Notes: generated by a model from the letters alone, not told the origin. DNA of 64,000 nt from Thermoproteota archaeon (GCA_027491915.1 JAOZGC010000002.1:567344-631343), one strand, 5' to 3'; shown: positions 1 through 8,658, counted from the first letter of the stretch. Made by a program: numbers and translations.

Positions 1-1635
1 CGGGTCGACGCCGAGCCTCCTGAGCCTGTGGCTTATGGTGTAGTAGGCCATGTATATGGTGGAGTCGCTGAGGCTCTCTATCACCCACCTGGGGTCCATG
101 GGCAGCCTGGTGCCTAGCCCCCTGCTCCTGGCGCAGGCCTTCTCCCTGACCCACTCGATGACGTCCTGGAACTCCCCCCTGAGGGCCTCCGGCAGGATGC
201 GCATCCTGGAGAGGAGCCTCCTGGCGTCCTCCTTCCATCCCGGGTTGGAGTAGTCTATGAACCACTGGTCCTCCACCACCTTGACCACGACCTCGGCCCC
301 GCACCTGCAGTAGACTGGCCTGTTGGCCACCTCGTAGAACCGGAAGGCCTTCCCCGCGGCCTCCAGGTCCCTCCTCACCTCCTCCTTCGCCTCGGAGACC
401 GGCAGGCCAGCGTACCTCCCGACGTTCTCCCTCATCACCCCGGAGTGGTACTCCGCCCTGTAGACCTCCTTGGTGGCCTCCTCCGCCTCCGGATCAGACT
501 GGTCCTCTATTCCCCTGGACTCGACCGCGTCCCGGGCCGGGAGCTCAGAGTACCCCTCCACCCTGATTATGGAGATCGGCTCGATCCCCGCCAGGATGGA
601 CGGATCGATTCCCAGGCCCCTCAGGGGATCGGGGTTCCTCTTGAGGTCCCTCAGGGCCAGGTAGTCGTAGGGGGCGTGTCCCGGGACCGACATGACCAGG
701 CCCGTCCCGTAGTCCGGGTCCACGAACCGGGCGGGGAGCACGGGGACCCTCTCCCCGGTGGCCGGGTTCTCGGCCCACCTCCCTACCAGCTCCGCCCCCC
801 CGATCCTGCCCACCTCCCTCGCGTCGAACCCCTGGAACCCGAGCTTCAGCAGGCCCCTGTCGCTGACCACCCACCTCTCCCCCCCGACCTGGGCCACGGC
901 GTACTCCACGTCCGGGTTGACCCAGAGGTTCGTCACCCCGTAGACCGTCTCGGGCCTGAACGTGGCCACCGGGAACACGGTCCCGTCCTCCAGCCGGAAC
1001 TTGATCACCGTCACCTCCTCTATCTCCGGCTCCACGTCCCCCTTGGTGTCGTGCTGGCCCACAGCCATGTCGTCCCTGGGGCACCACCCGACCGGGTGCC
1101 TCCCCTTCACCAGGTAACCCCTGGACGCGAGCCTGCGGAACTGCCACTCTATGAACCGGTTGTACGCCGGGTCTATGGTGGTGAACTCCCTCCTCCAGTC
1201 TATCGAGTATCCCATGAGCCTCATGCCCTCCTTTATCTCCTCGTGGAAGTACCTGGCCAGCCTCAGCGGGTCGGTGAACTCCCTTATCTTATCCTCCGGC
1301 ACCCCGTAAACTTCCCTGAACAGCCTGATGAGCTCCTCCTCACCGTCCTGGATCCTCTCGGCCATGGCCAGTATGGGCGTCCCGGTGTAGTGGAAGGCCA
1401 TGGGGAGGAGGACGTTGTACCCCCTCATCCTCTTGTACCGGGCGTAGGCGTCGGTTATCCCGTAGGTCCTGCCGTGCCCCACGTGCTGCGGGGAGTTCGG
1501 GTATGGGTAGGCGACGGTCAGGTAGAACTTGGGCCTGGTCGGGTCCGGGTCGGCCTCGAATATCCCGGCCTCCGCCCACCTCCTCTGCCACTTCCGCTCT
1601 ATCTCCCTGAGGGACTCGAGGAACTCCTCGGACAA
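1..1635 (-). CDS. leuS: Leucyl-tRNA synthetase, archaeal type, 5' part (3' end outside window)
   Basis: Charges tRNA-Leu with leucine in the cytosol. 545 codons are visible on the minus strand and the frame is still open at base 1. The N-terminal region carries the class I HIGH-type signature as HVGH within PYPNSPQHVGHGRTY (about residues 41-55). The CP1 editing domain is recognised by TFRPETVYGVTNLW, and a later QWFIDY motif is also present. The KMSKS loop lies beyond the window. I chose TTG at 1635 because a TATA box (CTATATTTG on the minus strand, 1663-1671) sits about 30 nt upstream and there is no ATG or GTG between them, so the transcript is likely almost leaderless. Family assignment is secure; only the start is inferred. 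Confidence 0.96.
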   Translation of the reverse strand, partial: MSEEFLESLREIERKWQRRWAEAGIFEADPDPTRPKFYLTVAYPYPNSPQHVGHGRTYGITDAYARYKRMRGYNVLLPMAFHYTGTPILAMAERIQDGEEELIRLFREVYGVPEDKIREFTDPLRLARYFHEEIKEGMRLMGYSIDWRREFTTIDPAYNRFIEWQFRRLASRGYLVKGRHPVGWCPRDDMAVGQHDTKGDVEPEIEEVTVIKFRLEDGTVFPVATFRPETVYGVTNLWVNPDVEYAVAQVGGERWVVSDRGLLKLGFQGFDAREVGRIGGAELVGRWAENPATGERVPVLPARFVDPDYGTGLVMSVPGHAPYDYLALRDLKRNPDPLRGLGIDPSILAGIEPISIIRVEGYSELPARDAVESRGIEDQSDPEAEEATKEVYRAEYHSGVMRENVGRYAGLPVSEAKEEVRRDLEAAGKAFRFYEVANRPVYCRCGAEVVVKVVEDQWFIDYSNPGWKEDARRLLSRMRILPEALRGEFQDVIEWVREKACARSRGLGTRLPMDPRWVIESLSDSTIYMAYYTISHRLRRLGVDP

Positions 1636-1790
1636 GGCGGGTCCGGCGCCGGGCGTCTCGGGCAAATATAGATGTTCCGCCCGACCGGCGGCGTTTTATT
1701 GCGCCGCGCCGCAGGGGGCGAGGCGGGATGAGGAGGTCTGCCTACTGATCCGTGATGACTTTGCCGAGTCCCGACCGCTCCCGCGATGCG

Positions 1791-1822
1791 GGGCCCTTAT
1801 AAGGGCCCTATCCGGATAGGGC
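1791..1822. promoter_or_regulatory. Paired perfect palindromes (candidate operator)
   Basis: Two 18-bp perfect inverted repeats share the bases GCCC at 1805-1808. The centre of the first is TTATAA, a TATA-like element. No recognised gene starts about 27 nt away on either strand, so the role (operator, RNA hairpin or terminator) is open. Confidence 0.4.
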
Positions 1823-2110
1823 GAGGCGCGAACGCCTCTCCCCCCGGGGGGTTTCGTCCCGGGTGTCCGTCCGTGCCCGCCACCCCACGGGACCTGGGTG
1901 GGGGCCCACTCGGGGACGAGCCCCCCTGGGATGCCCATCTGGGGTCCAGATCTCGGCGTCGGATACCTGAGGGGGGGAATGGGCGTCCAGAAACTGCTGG
2001 ACCTTTCGGTGAAGGCCGCCGGAGTTCGCCATCTCGGATCTCCTCGATTGGGCGCACCTTCCACCCCACCCCGGTGCGGCGCGCGGCGCGTATCCGCCCC
2101 CCCGATAGAT

Positions 2111-2129
2111 GGGAAATCTTAAAATTCCC
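2111..2129 (+). promoter_or_regulatory. vapB promoter with GGGAA/TTCCC inverted repeat around TATA
   Basis: GGGAA (2111-2115) and TTCCC (2125-2129) flank an AT-rich CTTAAAA (2118-2124) centred about 26 nt before the antitoxin start. An inverted repeat embracing the TATA box fits autorepression by an AbrB-type VapB, alone or with VapC. That regulation is inferred from the family. Confidence 0.55.
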
Positions 2130-2145
2130 ACCAACTCGAGATGGG

Positions 2146-2394
2146 ATGATGAGTTTCGCGGTCGAGGTGGATGGGAGGGGGAGGGTCACGATCCCCAAGA
2201 GGTTGAGGGACTCCCTCAGGATCGGTCGGAAGGTCAGGATGAAGGTTGAGGGTCGCAGAATAATAATAGAGCCGATTGAGGATCCGCTGGACGAGCTGAC
2301 CGACCTCGTGAGGGGGTCCAAGCTCAGCTCCGACAGGGCGGGGGAGATAGGGCGCGCGGCCTCGGAGCAGCTCCTCAGGGAGGCTCGGCGATGA
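2146..2394 (+). CDS. vapB: VapB-type antitoxin, AbrB/SpoVT swapped-hairpin family
   Basis: Antitoxin of about 82 residues. The N-terminal 45 residues have the AbrB swapped-hairpin pattern (VEVDGRGRVTIPKRLRDSL), which binds DNA as a dimer. The charged C-terminal part would wrap the toxin. Two consecutive ATGs (2146, 2149) are possible; both are within leaderless range of the TATA element at 2118-2124. The stop overlaps the toxin start (ATGA at 2391-2394), so the two are translationally coupled. The same frame is open for 120 codons upstream, but that extension is Pro/Gly/Arg-rich and unlike a real protein. Confidence 0.88.
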   Translation: MMSFAVEVDGRGRVTIPKRLRDSLRIGRKVRMKVEGRRIIIEPIEDPLDELTDLVRGSKLSSDRAGEIGRAASEQLLREARR

Positions 2395-2798
2395 GGTGGA
2401 TGGTGGAAACCGATATAATCTTGTCCGCGATATGCAGGGGGGATCCAAACCACGATCTCTCCAGAGAGGTCCTCAGGGGACTCAGGAGGGCCTTCCTATC
2501 TCCGTACTCCCTGATGGAACTGGATCTCCTCATGAGATCGGGTAATCTGGAGGTGGAGAGTTACGAAGAGTTCTGGAGTTCCTTCGATGAGTTCATGAGG
2601 CAGTACGGCATTAAGCTGACACCCTCCAAGCCATTGCACTTCTCTGAGGCTGAGAGGGTGAGGAATACCCATGGCCTGTCCTACTTCGACAGCCTCCACG
2701 CCGCCGCGGCGATCCACGAGGGCGTGACGCTGATCAGCTACGATGGGTCCTACTCCAGAGTCGACGGGCTCAGGCACGTCCACCCCAAGGAACTTTAG
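2391..2798 (+). CDS. vapC: VapC-type PIN-domain ribonuclease toxin
   Basis: A 135-residue single PIN domain that would cleave RNA with Mg2+/Mn2+. Acidic active-site candidates are Asp in METDIIL near the N-terminus, Glu in SLMELD (about residue 43), Asp in SYFDSLHAA (about residue 100) and Asp in LISYD (about residue 117), the usual quartet. The ATG overlaps the antitoxin stop by one base. The toxin-antitoxin assignment rests on this order and overlap plus both domains. Confidence 0.88.
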   Translation: MRWMVETDIILSAICRGDPNHDLSREVLRGLRRAFLSPYSLMELDLLMRSGNLEVESYEEFWSSFDEFMRQYGIKLTPSKPLHFSEAERVRNTHGLSYFDSLHAAAAIHEGVTLISYDGSYSRVDGLRHVHPKEL

Positions 2799-3470
2799 GG
2801 CTGTTATCGGAGGACGCTCAACAGCCTTCCATTCGAAGTCGATGCCGGACTGGATCGAGACTACGTCGCCTGGAATGATGGTCCGCGGTGTTCGCCCGCC
2901 CGCTCCTCCCTCCGTCCCCCCGCCAGCACCCTCCGACCATCCGTGGCCCGCTCTAACTAGTCCCTTGCTCCCTGGGAACACCCAGAAGAGAAGAAGGGGG
3001 AAGGAAGGCCTCTCCCCTATCGTCACCTTTCTACATGCGATATCCGGGAGGGCGATCCGGCCACGTCCCGCGTTATGGGCTGGCCGGCTGTAGGACCTCA
3101 GAAACAGGGTGAGGACTCTCTGGGAGCAGATAATGGCTCTGGACTCTCATAGAGACCATCAGATCGGCCAGTATTACGTACCTGATGACTTCCCCCGCGT
3201 AAAGCTTCCTGTTGGCCAGCGGGGGAGCGGGGAGGTATGGAGTGCCAGTCGTCAGCTCTGGAGACACGGGGATGAGATGGTAGCCGGGGGATTCGCCCTG
3301 GAGAGGGCCGAGGTAATCGGGGATGATCGAAGTGATGCCCTACCTCGGCGGGTCCGCGAGGAACGCGGTTCAGTTCGGTGCCTGGGGGACTCCGACATAC
3401 CCTCTCGCTGAGCCACGGGATCGCCGCGGCCAGCAGGGGAAGGGACGGGTGGAGGGGGCCGTCCTGGCGA

Positions 3471-3508
3471 GAGTCGACGAGATGCTGAGGAGTCGACGAG
3501 ATGCTGGG
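3471..3508. repeat. Tandem duplication, 2 x 19 bp
   Basis: GAGTCGACGAGATGCTG followed by AG or GG occurs twice head to tail. It looks like slippage in a non-coding or decaying stretch. Confidence 0.75.
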
Positions 3509-3680
3509 GTTGGGCAGGAGGGCCAGGCTCCCGGTGGCCAGGCTGGAGGAGATGGTAGGTGGTCAGGGTCAACTCTGGGCCGGGGCGCTCGGCGCGGGCC
3601 CGGGCGCGTCGATCCTACCTGCAGCCTCTGGTTCGGCGGCGTAGCGGCCGCGGCCGTCGGGGTCGCGTCCCGCATACCGG

Positions 3681-3690
3681 TTTAAATTCC
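3681..3690 (+). promoter_or_regulatory. TATA box upstream of the Gly-rich Fe-S gene
   Basis: TTTAAATT centred 27-28 nt before ATG 3712, which is exact leaderless spacing and marks that ATG as the start. Confidence 0.7.
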
Positions 3691-3711
3691 CGCCCGGCCG
3701 CCGACCCAGAC

Positions 3712-4208
3712 ATGCACCGCGGGAGGGGCAGGGGCAGGGGGAGGCGCGGCGGCAGGGGGTGGGCCTGGAGGGCCGGCCGCCGCCAGGATGGGGGATGGGG
3801 ACGGGGAGAGGGCCAGGCCCTGGGCCGGGGATGGGCCGCGGTCCCGGACCAGGGACCTCCGGCCTCGGCAGGGGTTTTGGCCGCGGCTGGGGTCTGGGCC
3901 GGGGCCGCGGGACGGGCTGGCCCGGGGGCGCGGGCCCCCCGGACCGGTCGGCTCTCATCCCCCGGGTCGGGCCGCCTCCCTCTACCCCCGTCGGGCCCGC
4001 CCCGGGGCAGGTCCACCCGACTCGGACCGAAGCGAGCAAGGTGGAGGCCATCTACGATCTTCTCCCAAAGTTGGACTGCAGGGCGTGCGGTTTCTCCGGT
4101 TGTAGGGAATGCGCCGAGGCCATGGTCTCGGGCAGGGCCCCGCCGGACGCTTGCAGGGTGGCCGGAGATCGGGTGGCGCTCAGGATAAGGGAGATCCTGG
4201 GGGGCTAG
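3712..4208 (+). CDS. Gly/Arg-rich protein with C-terminal 4Fe-4S domain, apparent frameshift
   Basis: The C-terminal 50 residues contain LDCRACGFSGCRECAEAM and a further Cys in DACRVAGDRV. This is the four-cysteine Fe-S domain found in RnfB, the acetyl-CoA decarbonylase gamma subunit and small archaeal proteins near MinD/NifX genes. The N-terminal half is a low-complexity Gly-Arg-Pro tract. ATG 3712 has a perfectly spaced TATA box, but its frame (MHRGRGRGRGRRGG...) is not that of the Fe-S domain. One missing base, most likely in a G run near 3752-3760, would join them: 497 nt plus one gives 166 codons. Otherwise translation starts at GTG 3759. Function is unknown; a role in Fe-S cluster handling is a guess from the domain. 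Confidence 0.65.
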
Positions 4209-4287
4209 CCGAGGGTCTGGTCGGATCGGGTTGGGCGGGAGGGAGGGGGGACCGCCGCGTCCCCGCCGGATCCCGGACCGCCACCCG

Positions 4288-6483
4288 TCACCTGCCCCTG
4301 CGCCAGATCGCGGCCGCGAGGGCGGCGAGGGCCGCGGCGACCGCCAGCAGGAGCAGGAGGAACGTCCTGTCCTCCCACCAGGCCCCGCCGGGAGGCGGCC
4401 CCTCCTCGACTCCCCCGGATGGGGCGGCCCCGCCGCCTCCCGCCCCCGCCCCGGTCACGTGCAGGTTGATGGTCTCGGCGTCCTCCGCCCCGTCGGCCGA
4501 GGCCCTGACCACGACTAGGTAGTCCCCCGGGGAGCCGGCCGCGAGGTAGACGACGGCCCTCTGCCCGGGCCTGACCTGGGCGGGGGTGACGTTCCACTCG
4601 ACCCCGGGCGGCGCCTCCACGGTCAGGGACACGGAGGGCGCCTCCCCCCGGACGACCTCGGCGGCGGCCCAGGTCCTCACGGGCCTCCCGACTTCGGAGG
4701 AGAGGTTACCCTCCCCCAGCCTCAGGTCTATCCGGACCTCGCCCCCGTGGGGCTGCTGGCCCCCGCCGCCCCCTCCCGCCGCGGCCGACACGTGGAGGGT
4801 GACCGCGGCCTGCCTGACCAGGGAGCCGCTGGTCCCGACCACCTGCACCTCGTAGTCGCCTGGCGGGGTGTCCCCTGTCGGCATGACCCTGAGGTACGCC
4901 GTCCCCCCGGGGGACAGCGGGCTCCCGTGCACCAGGTGGAGGGATCCCGGCGGGGCGCCCGCCACCGACAGCTCGACCTCCCCGGAGAAGTCTCCCACCG
5001 CCTCCAGGTGGACCTCGAACGTGGCGGCCCTCCCCTGGACGGTCGTCGCCTCCGTCGGGTCGGGGATCAGGGCGAAGTCGCCCTGTCCCGCGGGGGGCTG
5101 CCCTCCTCCTGGAGGCTGCTGCCCTCCCCCTCCCCCTCCCCCGCCTCCGCCCCCGCCGCCGGCCTGCTGCTGGGGCGGCTGCAGGACCATGATCCAGGCC
5201 GACGCCGAGTCCTCCAGCCCGCCCCCCTGGCCGATCACCGTGACCAGGTAGTTCCCCGGCTCAGCCCAGTCTGGGACCCCCACCGTCAGCTGGGCCTCGG
5301 CCCCCTCCCCCGGGACGGCGGCCTCGGGGCTCACTGAGATGGACGCCCCGACGGGACCGCCGGACGCCGAGAAGTGGACCTCCTCGGAGAATCCGAAGTG
5401 CGGGACGGCGTCAACCGAGAGGGAGGCCTCCTCCCCCGGGTGGACCGACACCAGGGGCGGACTGAGGAAGACGGAGAACGTCGGAGGGTACTCGGGCTGG
5501 GCGCCTGGGGGAGGCTGGAACCCCCCGGGTCCTGGGATCGGCACCTCCTCGGGCGGGGGGCCGGCCGGCGGCCCGGGATCCGCCGGCAGAAGGTCGCTCA
5601 CGTCGGGCACCTGGCCGGGGGGTATGTTGGGCAGGGGGAAGACGTTCTCGCCCTCCCCCTGGTCCTCCGGCGGTATTCCCGGGATCTGACCCATCCAGGA
5701 CGGTATGGAGGGGATCCCCGGGATCAATGGGATGGGAGGAGGCTGCTCGCCCCCTCCTCCGCCCGCCCCGCCCCCGTACTCCACGTACAGGGTCGGCGAC
5801 TGCCCCATCTCCTTCGAGCGGAGTATGACCTCGCACCCCATCTCCGGCTCCCAGTCGTACCCCCACCAGTCCGAGTCCGGCGCCAGGGCCAGCCTCACCT
5901 CACCCCCGGCCGACACCTCCCCCTTCAGCTCGTCCGTCAGGTCCAGGACCAGGGGGCTCTTTCCCTCCGGGGTGACGTAGAAGGATCCCAGGTCGTGGAG
6001 GTGATCCCAGGGATCCCAGGCCTCGCCGGGGGACAGCTCCTCCCAGGTCACCCCGTGCTCCGAGAATTCTACGTCGACCCTGGACACGGCGAACCTGCAC
6101 AGCTCCGAGGGCGGCCCGGGCACCGCGTCGTATATGCCCTGGAGGGGGAGGATCAGCAGGACCTTGGAGACCACGCCCTGGGACTCGATCCCGGTCAGGT
6201 CGAACTTCAGGAGGGTTATCGAGTCCCACCTCTCCAGGTAGACCATGCACGGCCCGCCGTCCTGACAGGCCGGCTCGCCGTAGTCGAAGAAGTAGCCCGC
6301 GGTCAGGAGCTCGTCGTCCCCCCAGTTCTGGGACGAGTAGGCCGGGTGCTCGTAGATCGACACGTCGGCGGCGGCGTAGGAGTACACCTTGACCACGTCG
6401 CCGGGAGAGGCGGCCGCCGGGGCGGCCGCCAGGATCAGGACCAGGATCGGGATGGCCGCCGGGAGGAGGACCTTCCTCTTCAT
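4288..6483 (-). CDS. Secreted, membrane-anchored protein with DNRLRE-like and beta-sandwich domains
   Basis: About 731 residues. Residues 1-26 form a signal peptide. A DNRLRE-type carbohydrate-binding-like domain follows (about 30-235; SITLLKFDLTGI and TLYVEYGG are typical strands). Then come Gly/Pro-rich linkers including runs of glycine, three Ig-like modules with FSEEVHFSASG, FSGEVELSVAG and VSLTVEAPPGV strands, and a C-terminal transmembrane helix followed by WRRGR. It is thus an outward-facing cell-surface protein. ATG 6483 is favoured over TTG 6486 because TTATAAG on the minus strand (6504-6511) lies 26 nt upstream. It is divergent from the sensor-like gene at 6595, only 111 nt apart, so joint control is plausible. 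Confidence 0.8.
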   Translation of the reverse strand: MKRKVLLPAAIPILVLILAAAPAAASPGDVVKVYSYAAADVSIYEHPAYSSQNWGDDELLTAGYFFDYGEPACQDGGPCMVYLERWDSITLLKFDLTGIESQGVVSKVLLILPLQGIYDAVPGPPSELCRFAVSRVDVEFSEHGVTWEELSPGEAWDPWDHLHDLGSFYVTPEGKSPLVLDLTDELKGEVSAGGEVRLALAPDSDWWGYDWEPEMGCEVILRSKEMGQSPTLYVEYGGGAGGGGGEQPPPIPLIPGIPSIPSWMGQIPGIPPEDQGEGENVFPLPNIPPGQVPDVSDLLPADPGPPAGPPPEEVPIPGPGGFQPPPGAQPEYPPTFSVFLSPPLVSVHPGEEASLSVDAVPHFGFSEEVHFSASGGPVGASISVSPEAAVPGEGAEAQLTVGVPDWAEPGNYLVTVIGQGGGLEDSASAWIMVLQPPQQQAGGGGGGGGGGGGGQQPPGGGQPPAGQGDFALIPDPTEATTVQGRAATFEVHLEAVGDFSGEVELSVAGAPPGSLHLVHGSPLSPGGTAYLRVMPTGDTPPGDYEVQVVGTSGSLVRQAAVTLHVSAAAGGGGGGQQPHGGEVRIDLRLGEGNLSSEVGRPVRTWAAAEVVRGEAPSVSLTVEAPPGVEWNVTPAQVRPGQRAVVYLAAGSPGDYLVVVRASADGAEDAETINLHVTGAGAGGGGAAPSGGVEEGPPPGGAWWEDRTFLLLLLAVAAALAALAAAIWRRGR

Positions 6484-6499
6484 CAACTCGAGCGACTCC

Positions 6500-6575
6500 C
6501 CTTGCTTATAACCTCCGGCGGCTCATCCCCCCGTCCCACCCCCCGCCCCCCTCCGACCCGAAAAGGATTAACCCC
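6500..6575. promoter_or_regulatory. Divergent promoter region
   Basis: Minus-strand TATA (TTATAAG, 6504-6511) for the secreted protein and plus-strand AAAAGGATTAA (6561-6571) about 28 nt before GTG 6595. The two core promoters are about 55 nt apart. Confidence 0.6.
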
Positions 6576-6594
6576 CGGGCGGCCGCCCGCCCCG

Positions 6595-8658
6595 GTGGGG
6601 AAGGTGAGGCTCGCCCCCCTGGTGGTCCCCCTGCTGATCCCCCTCATCGCGGCGGCCCGACCCGCGGCCCCGTCGGCCCAGGGCCTGACGGTGGTGGAGA
6701 GGCTCTGGGTCAAGCCCCTGTGGGGTTCCGTCGGGGGGCTGGGGTGGACGCCCGACGGATCGGCCCTGGTAGCTGGCACGGGCACGGGATCCGTCTTCTC
6801 GATCTCCCCCGAGGGGGTCGGCCTGTGGACCAGGGGGGTCGGATCCACCGTCACCGCCCTCTCCCTTTCCGGCGGGACAATCCTGGTCGGCACCGATTCG
6901 GGGATCCTGGCGGCCTACGACGAGTCCGGCGGGATATCCTGGTCCGCGGACCTGGGGATCCCCGTCTACTCCCTCGTCCCCGTCCCCGGGGGCTGGATCG
7001 CCGCCGCAGGCGGGGACCTCCTGTACGCGCGGAACGGCTCGGTCGCCCCGGTCGGCGTCAACCTCAGCTTCCCCCCCAGGATCGTCTCCGGGTGCGGCGG
7101 GAGGCTCGTCGCCGCGGGCCCGGGGGCGGCGGCGATCATCGACCTCCCCAACATGACCGTCTCCCTCACCGTGGACCTGCCCGGGGCGGCCTCCTCCCTG
7201 GCCTGCGGCCCCTCTGGGGTGGCCCTCGGGGACGATGAGGGGATGCTGACGGTGGTGGAGGGCAACTCAACCCTGTCCTTCGACCTGGGAGTCGGGATCG
7301 AGGCGCTCTCCTGGTCGCCGGGGGACCTCCTGGCCGCCGGCCTGGCGGACGGGAGGGTGGTGGTCCTGACCCCGACCGGGGAGGTCGTCTGGAACTCCAC
7401 GTCGCCGTCCCCGGTGACTACCCTGGCTTGGGACCCGTCAGGATCCCTCCTGGCCGTCGGGACCTCCTCGGGGTGGTTCTACGTGTACACCGGCGCCGGG
7501 ACCGAGTCCCACCGGGTCGACCTCGGGGACCGGGTGTGCTCCCTCTCCTGGTCGCCGGACGGATCCCTCCTGGCCGTCGGGACCTGGGACGTTCACCTCT
7601 TCGCCGTCTCCAGGCCGGGGTTCAGGCTGGAGGTCTCTCCCTCCCCAGACGGCTCCGCCCTGGAGGTGTTGGTGTCCGTCTCCCCTCCCCTGCCCTCGCC
7701 GCTGGAGGCGGTCGTCTCTGCCGTCGAGGGGGGTGTGGAGGTGGCCCGGGGACCCGTCCTGATATCGGGGGGCGGCGGGACCGCCGGGCTGAACCTGACC
7801 CTCCCGCCCGGGGATCACGCGCTGGCGGTCAGGCTCCTGGTGTCGGGGAAGGAGGCTGCCTCCCGGGTCGTGGAGGTCTCCGTCCCACCCTCCGTCTCCG
7901 GGGCCGCCTCCTGGTCTCGGGGGCGGCTCCGCGTTAACCTGACGGTGGTCGGCGGCCCCCTATCCGGGAGGCTCGAGGTCTCCGAGTCCGGCCGGACCCT
8001 GGCGAGGGTGGACCTCAACCTGCCCGAGGGAAACTCCCCTCTGGAGGTCCCCCTGGAACTACCCCCGGGGGATCACCGGCTCTCGGTGGCGGTCACCGGC
8101 AGGTGGGGCGGGCTGTGGGAGGGGGAGGTGTCGGCCGCCGTCAGGGGTTTCTCGGTTCTGGCCTCCCCCTCCGGGGAGGGGGGCGCGCTGTCCGTCACGG
8201 TGTCGGCGGACCCTCCCCCGTCCCCCGGCGAGACCCTGAACCTGACCCTGAGGCTCTCCGAGGGTGGGGTGGAGGTGTGGGTCGGTCGGGTCTCCCTCTC
8301 CGGTCCTTCCTCCCACCTGGAGGTCCCCCTGGAACTACCCCCCGGGGATCACTCGATCCTGGTCGAGGCGGTCTCCGGCGGGGAGGTGGTCGCCTCTACC
8401 AGGGTCGAGATCCGCGCGCCCGGCGGCCCCCAGATCCTCCCCTACGCGGGCCTGGTCGCGGCGGCCGCGGTCGGGGCGGCCGCCTTCAGACTCAGGAGGA
8501 GATCGACCGACGCCGAACTCAAGTTAAGGATCCTGGAGGAGGCCCTCTCCGGGCGGGACCTCACCCCGGAGCTGGTCGCCTCGAGGCTCGGGATCTCCAG
8601 ATCCAGGGCCGCGAGGCTCCTGGAGGAGCTCAGGGAGGAGGGATCCCTGGAGGGGTGA
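6595..8658 (+). CDS. Membrane-spanning regulator: extracellular beta-propeller, one TM helix, cytoplasmic winged helix
   Basis: About 687 residues. Residues 4-28 form a signal peptide or anchor. Residues 35-340 are a WD40/PQQ-like propeller (repeats such as LSWSPDGSLLAVGTW and LAWDPSGSLLAVGTS). Residues 340-600 hold three similar beta-sandwich modules, each with a strand like LELPPGDH. A transmembrane helix (ILPYAGLVAAAAVGAAAF) precedes a 60-residue winged helix at the C-terminus (LTPELVASRLGISRSRAARL). The domain order implies an outside sensor joined directly to a DNA-binding domain. GTG 6595 is chosen from TATA spacing; GTG 6604 is possible. Nucleotides 8041-8076 and 8317-8352 are near-identical, showing recent duplication of the third module. 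Ligand unknown. Confidence 0.82.
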   Translation: MGKVRLAPLVVPLLIPLIAAARPAAPSAQGLTVVERLWVKPLWGSVGGLGWTPDGSALVAGTGTGSVFSISPEGVGLWTRGVGSTVTALSLSGGTILVGTDSGILAAYDESGGISWSADLGIPVYSLVPVPGGWIAAAGGDLLYARNGSVAPVGVNLSFPPRIVSGCGGRLVAAGPGAAAIIDLPNMTVSLTVDLPGAASSLACGPSGVALGDDEGMLTVVEGNSTLSFDLGVGIEALSWSPGDLLAAGLADGRVVVLTPTGEVVWNSTSPSPVTTLAWDPSGSLLAVGTSSGWFYVYTGAGTESHRVDLGDRVCSLSWSPDGSLLAVGTWDVHLFAVSRPGFRLEVSPSPDGSALEVLVSVSPPLPSPLEAVVSAVEGGVEVARGPVLISGGGGTAGLNLTLPPGDHALAVRLLVSGKEAASRVVEVSVPPSVSGAASWSRGRLRVNLTVVGGPLSGRLEVSESGRTLARVDLNLPEGNSPLEVPLELPPGDHRLSVAVTGRWGGLWEGEVSAAVRGFSVLASPSGEGGALSVTVSADPPPSPGETLNLTLRLSEGGVEVWVGRVSLSGPSSHLEVPLELPPGDHSILVEAVSGGEVVASTRVEIRAPGGPQILPYAGLVAAAAVGAAAFRLRRRSTDAELKLRILEEALSGRDLTPELVASRLGISRSRAARLLEELREEGSLEG
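8041..8352 (+). repeat. Near-identical 36-bp repeats marking a module duplication
   Basis: The copies at 8041-8076 and 8317-8352 differ at one base. They encode LEVPLELPPGDH in successive beta-sandwich modules of the same protein. Confidence 0.85.

Larger units (their letters stand above)
1636..2145. other. Intergenic region with two overlapping 18-bp palindromes
   Basis: About 510 nt between leuS and the antitoxin gene, with no convincing gene; the open frames here are GC-driven. The leuS TATA box lies at 1663-1671. Two perfect 18-bp palindromes overlap by four bases: GGGCCCTTATAAGGGCCC at 1791-1808 and GCCCTATCCGGATAGGGC at 1805-1822. The first contains TTATAA and could be an operator around a TATA element. 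A GTGATGA at 1752-1758 resembles a box C but no matching box D follows. Confidence 0.6.
2799..3711. other. Gene-poor interval, possible remnant on minus strand
   Basis: About 900 nt with no intact gene. On the minus strand an 89-codon open stretch from 3339 down to 3073 has protein-like composition (PGYHLIPVSPELTTGTPYL, then VIRYVILADLMVS). It lacks a start at its head and begins right after a stop, so it looks like the 3' remnant of a lost gene. I cannot name the family. A 19-bp tandem duplication (3471-3489 and 3490-3508, core GAGTCGACGAGATGCTG) also lies here. The promoter of the next gene is at the right end. Confidence 0.5.

Noticed and set aside
445-1671. Long plus-strand open frame over leuS
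   Set aside because: Pro/Gly/Arg/Leu-rich shadow of the minus-strand synthetase, which has clear family motifs.
1752-1822. Box C/D small RNA
   Set aside because: GTGATGA is there but no CTGA box D at a suitable distance.
1786-2145. N-terminal extension of the antitoxin frame
   Set aside because: Low-complexity, no conserved pattern, and the TATA box lies inside it.
5374-6594. Upstream extension of the membrane regulator
   Set aside because: Opposite a real minus-strand gene; composition is shadow-like and a promoter lies just before GTG 6595.
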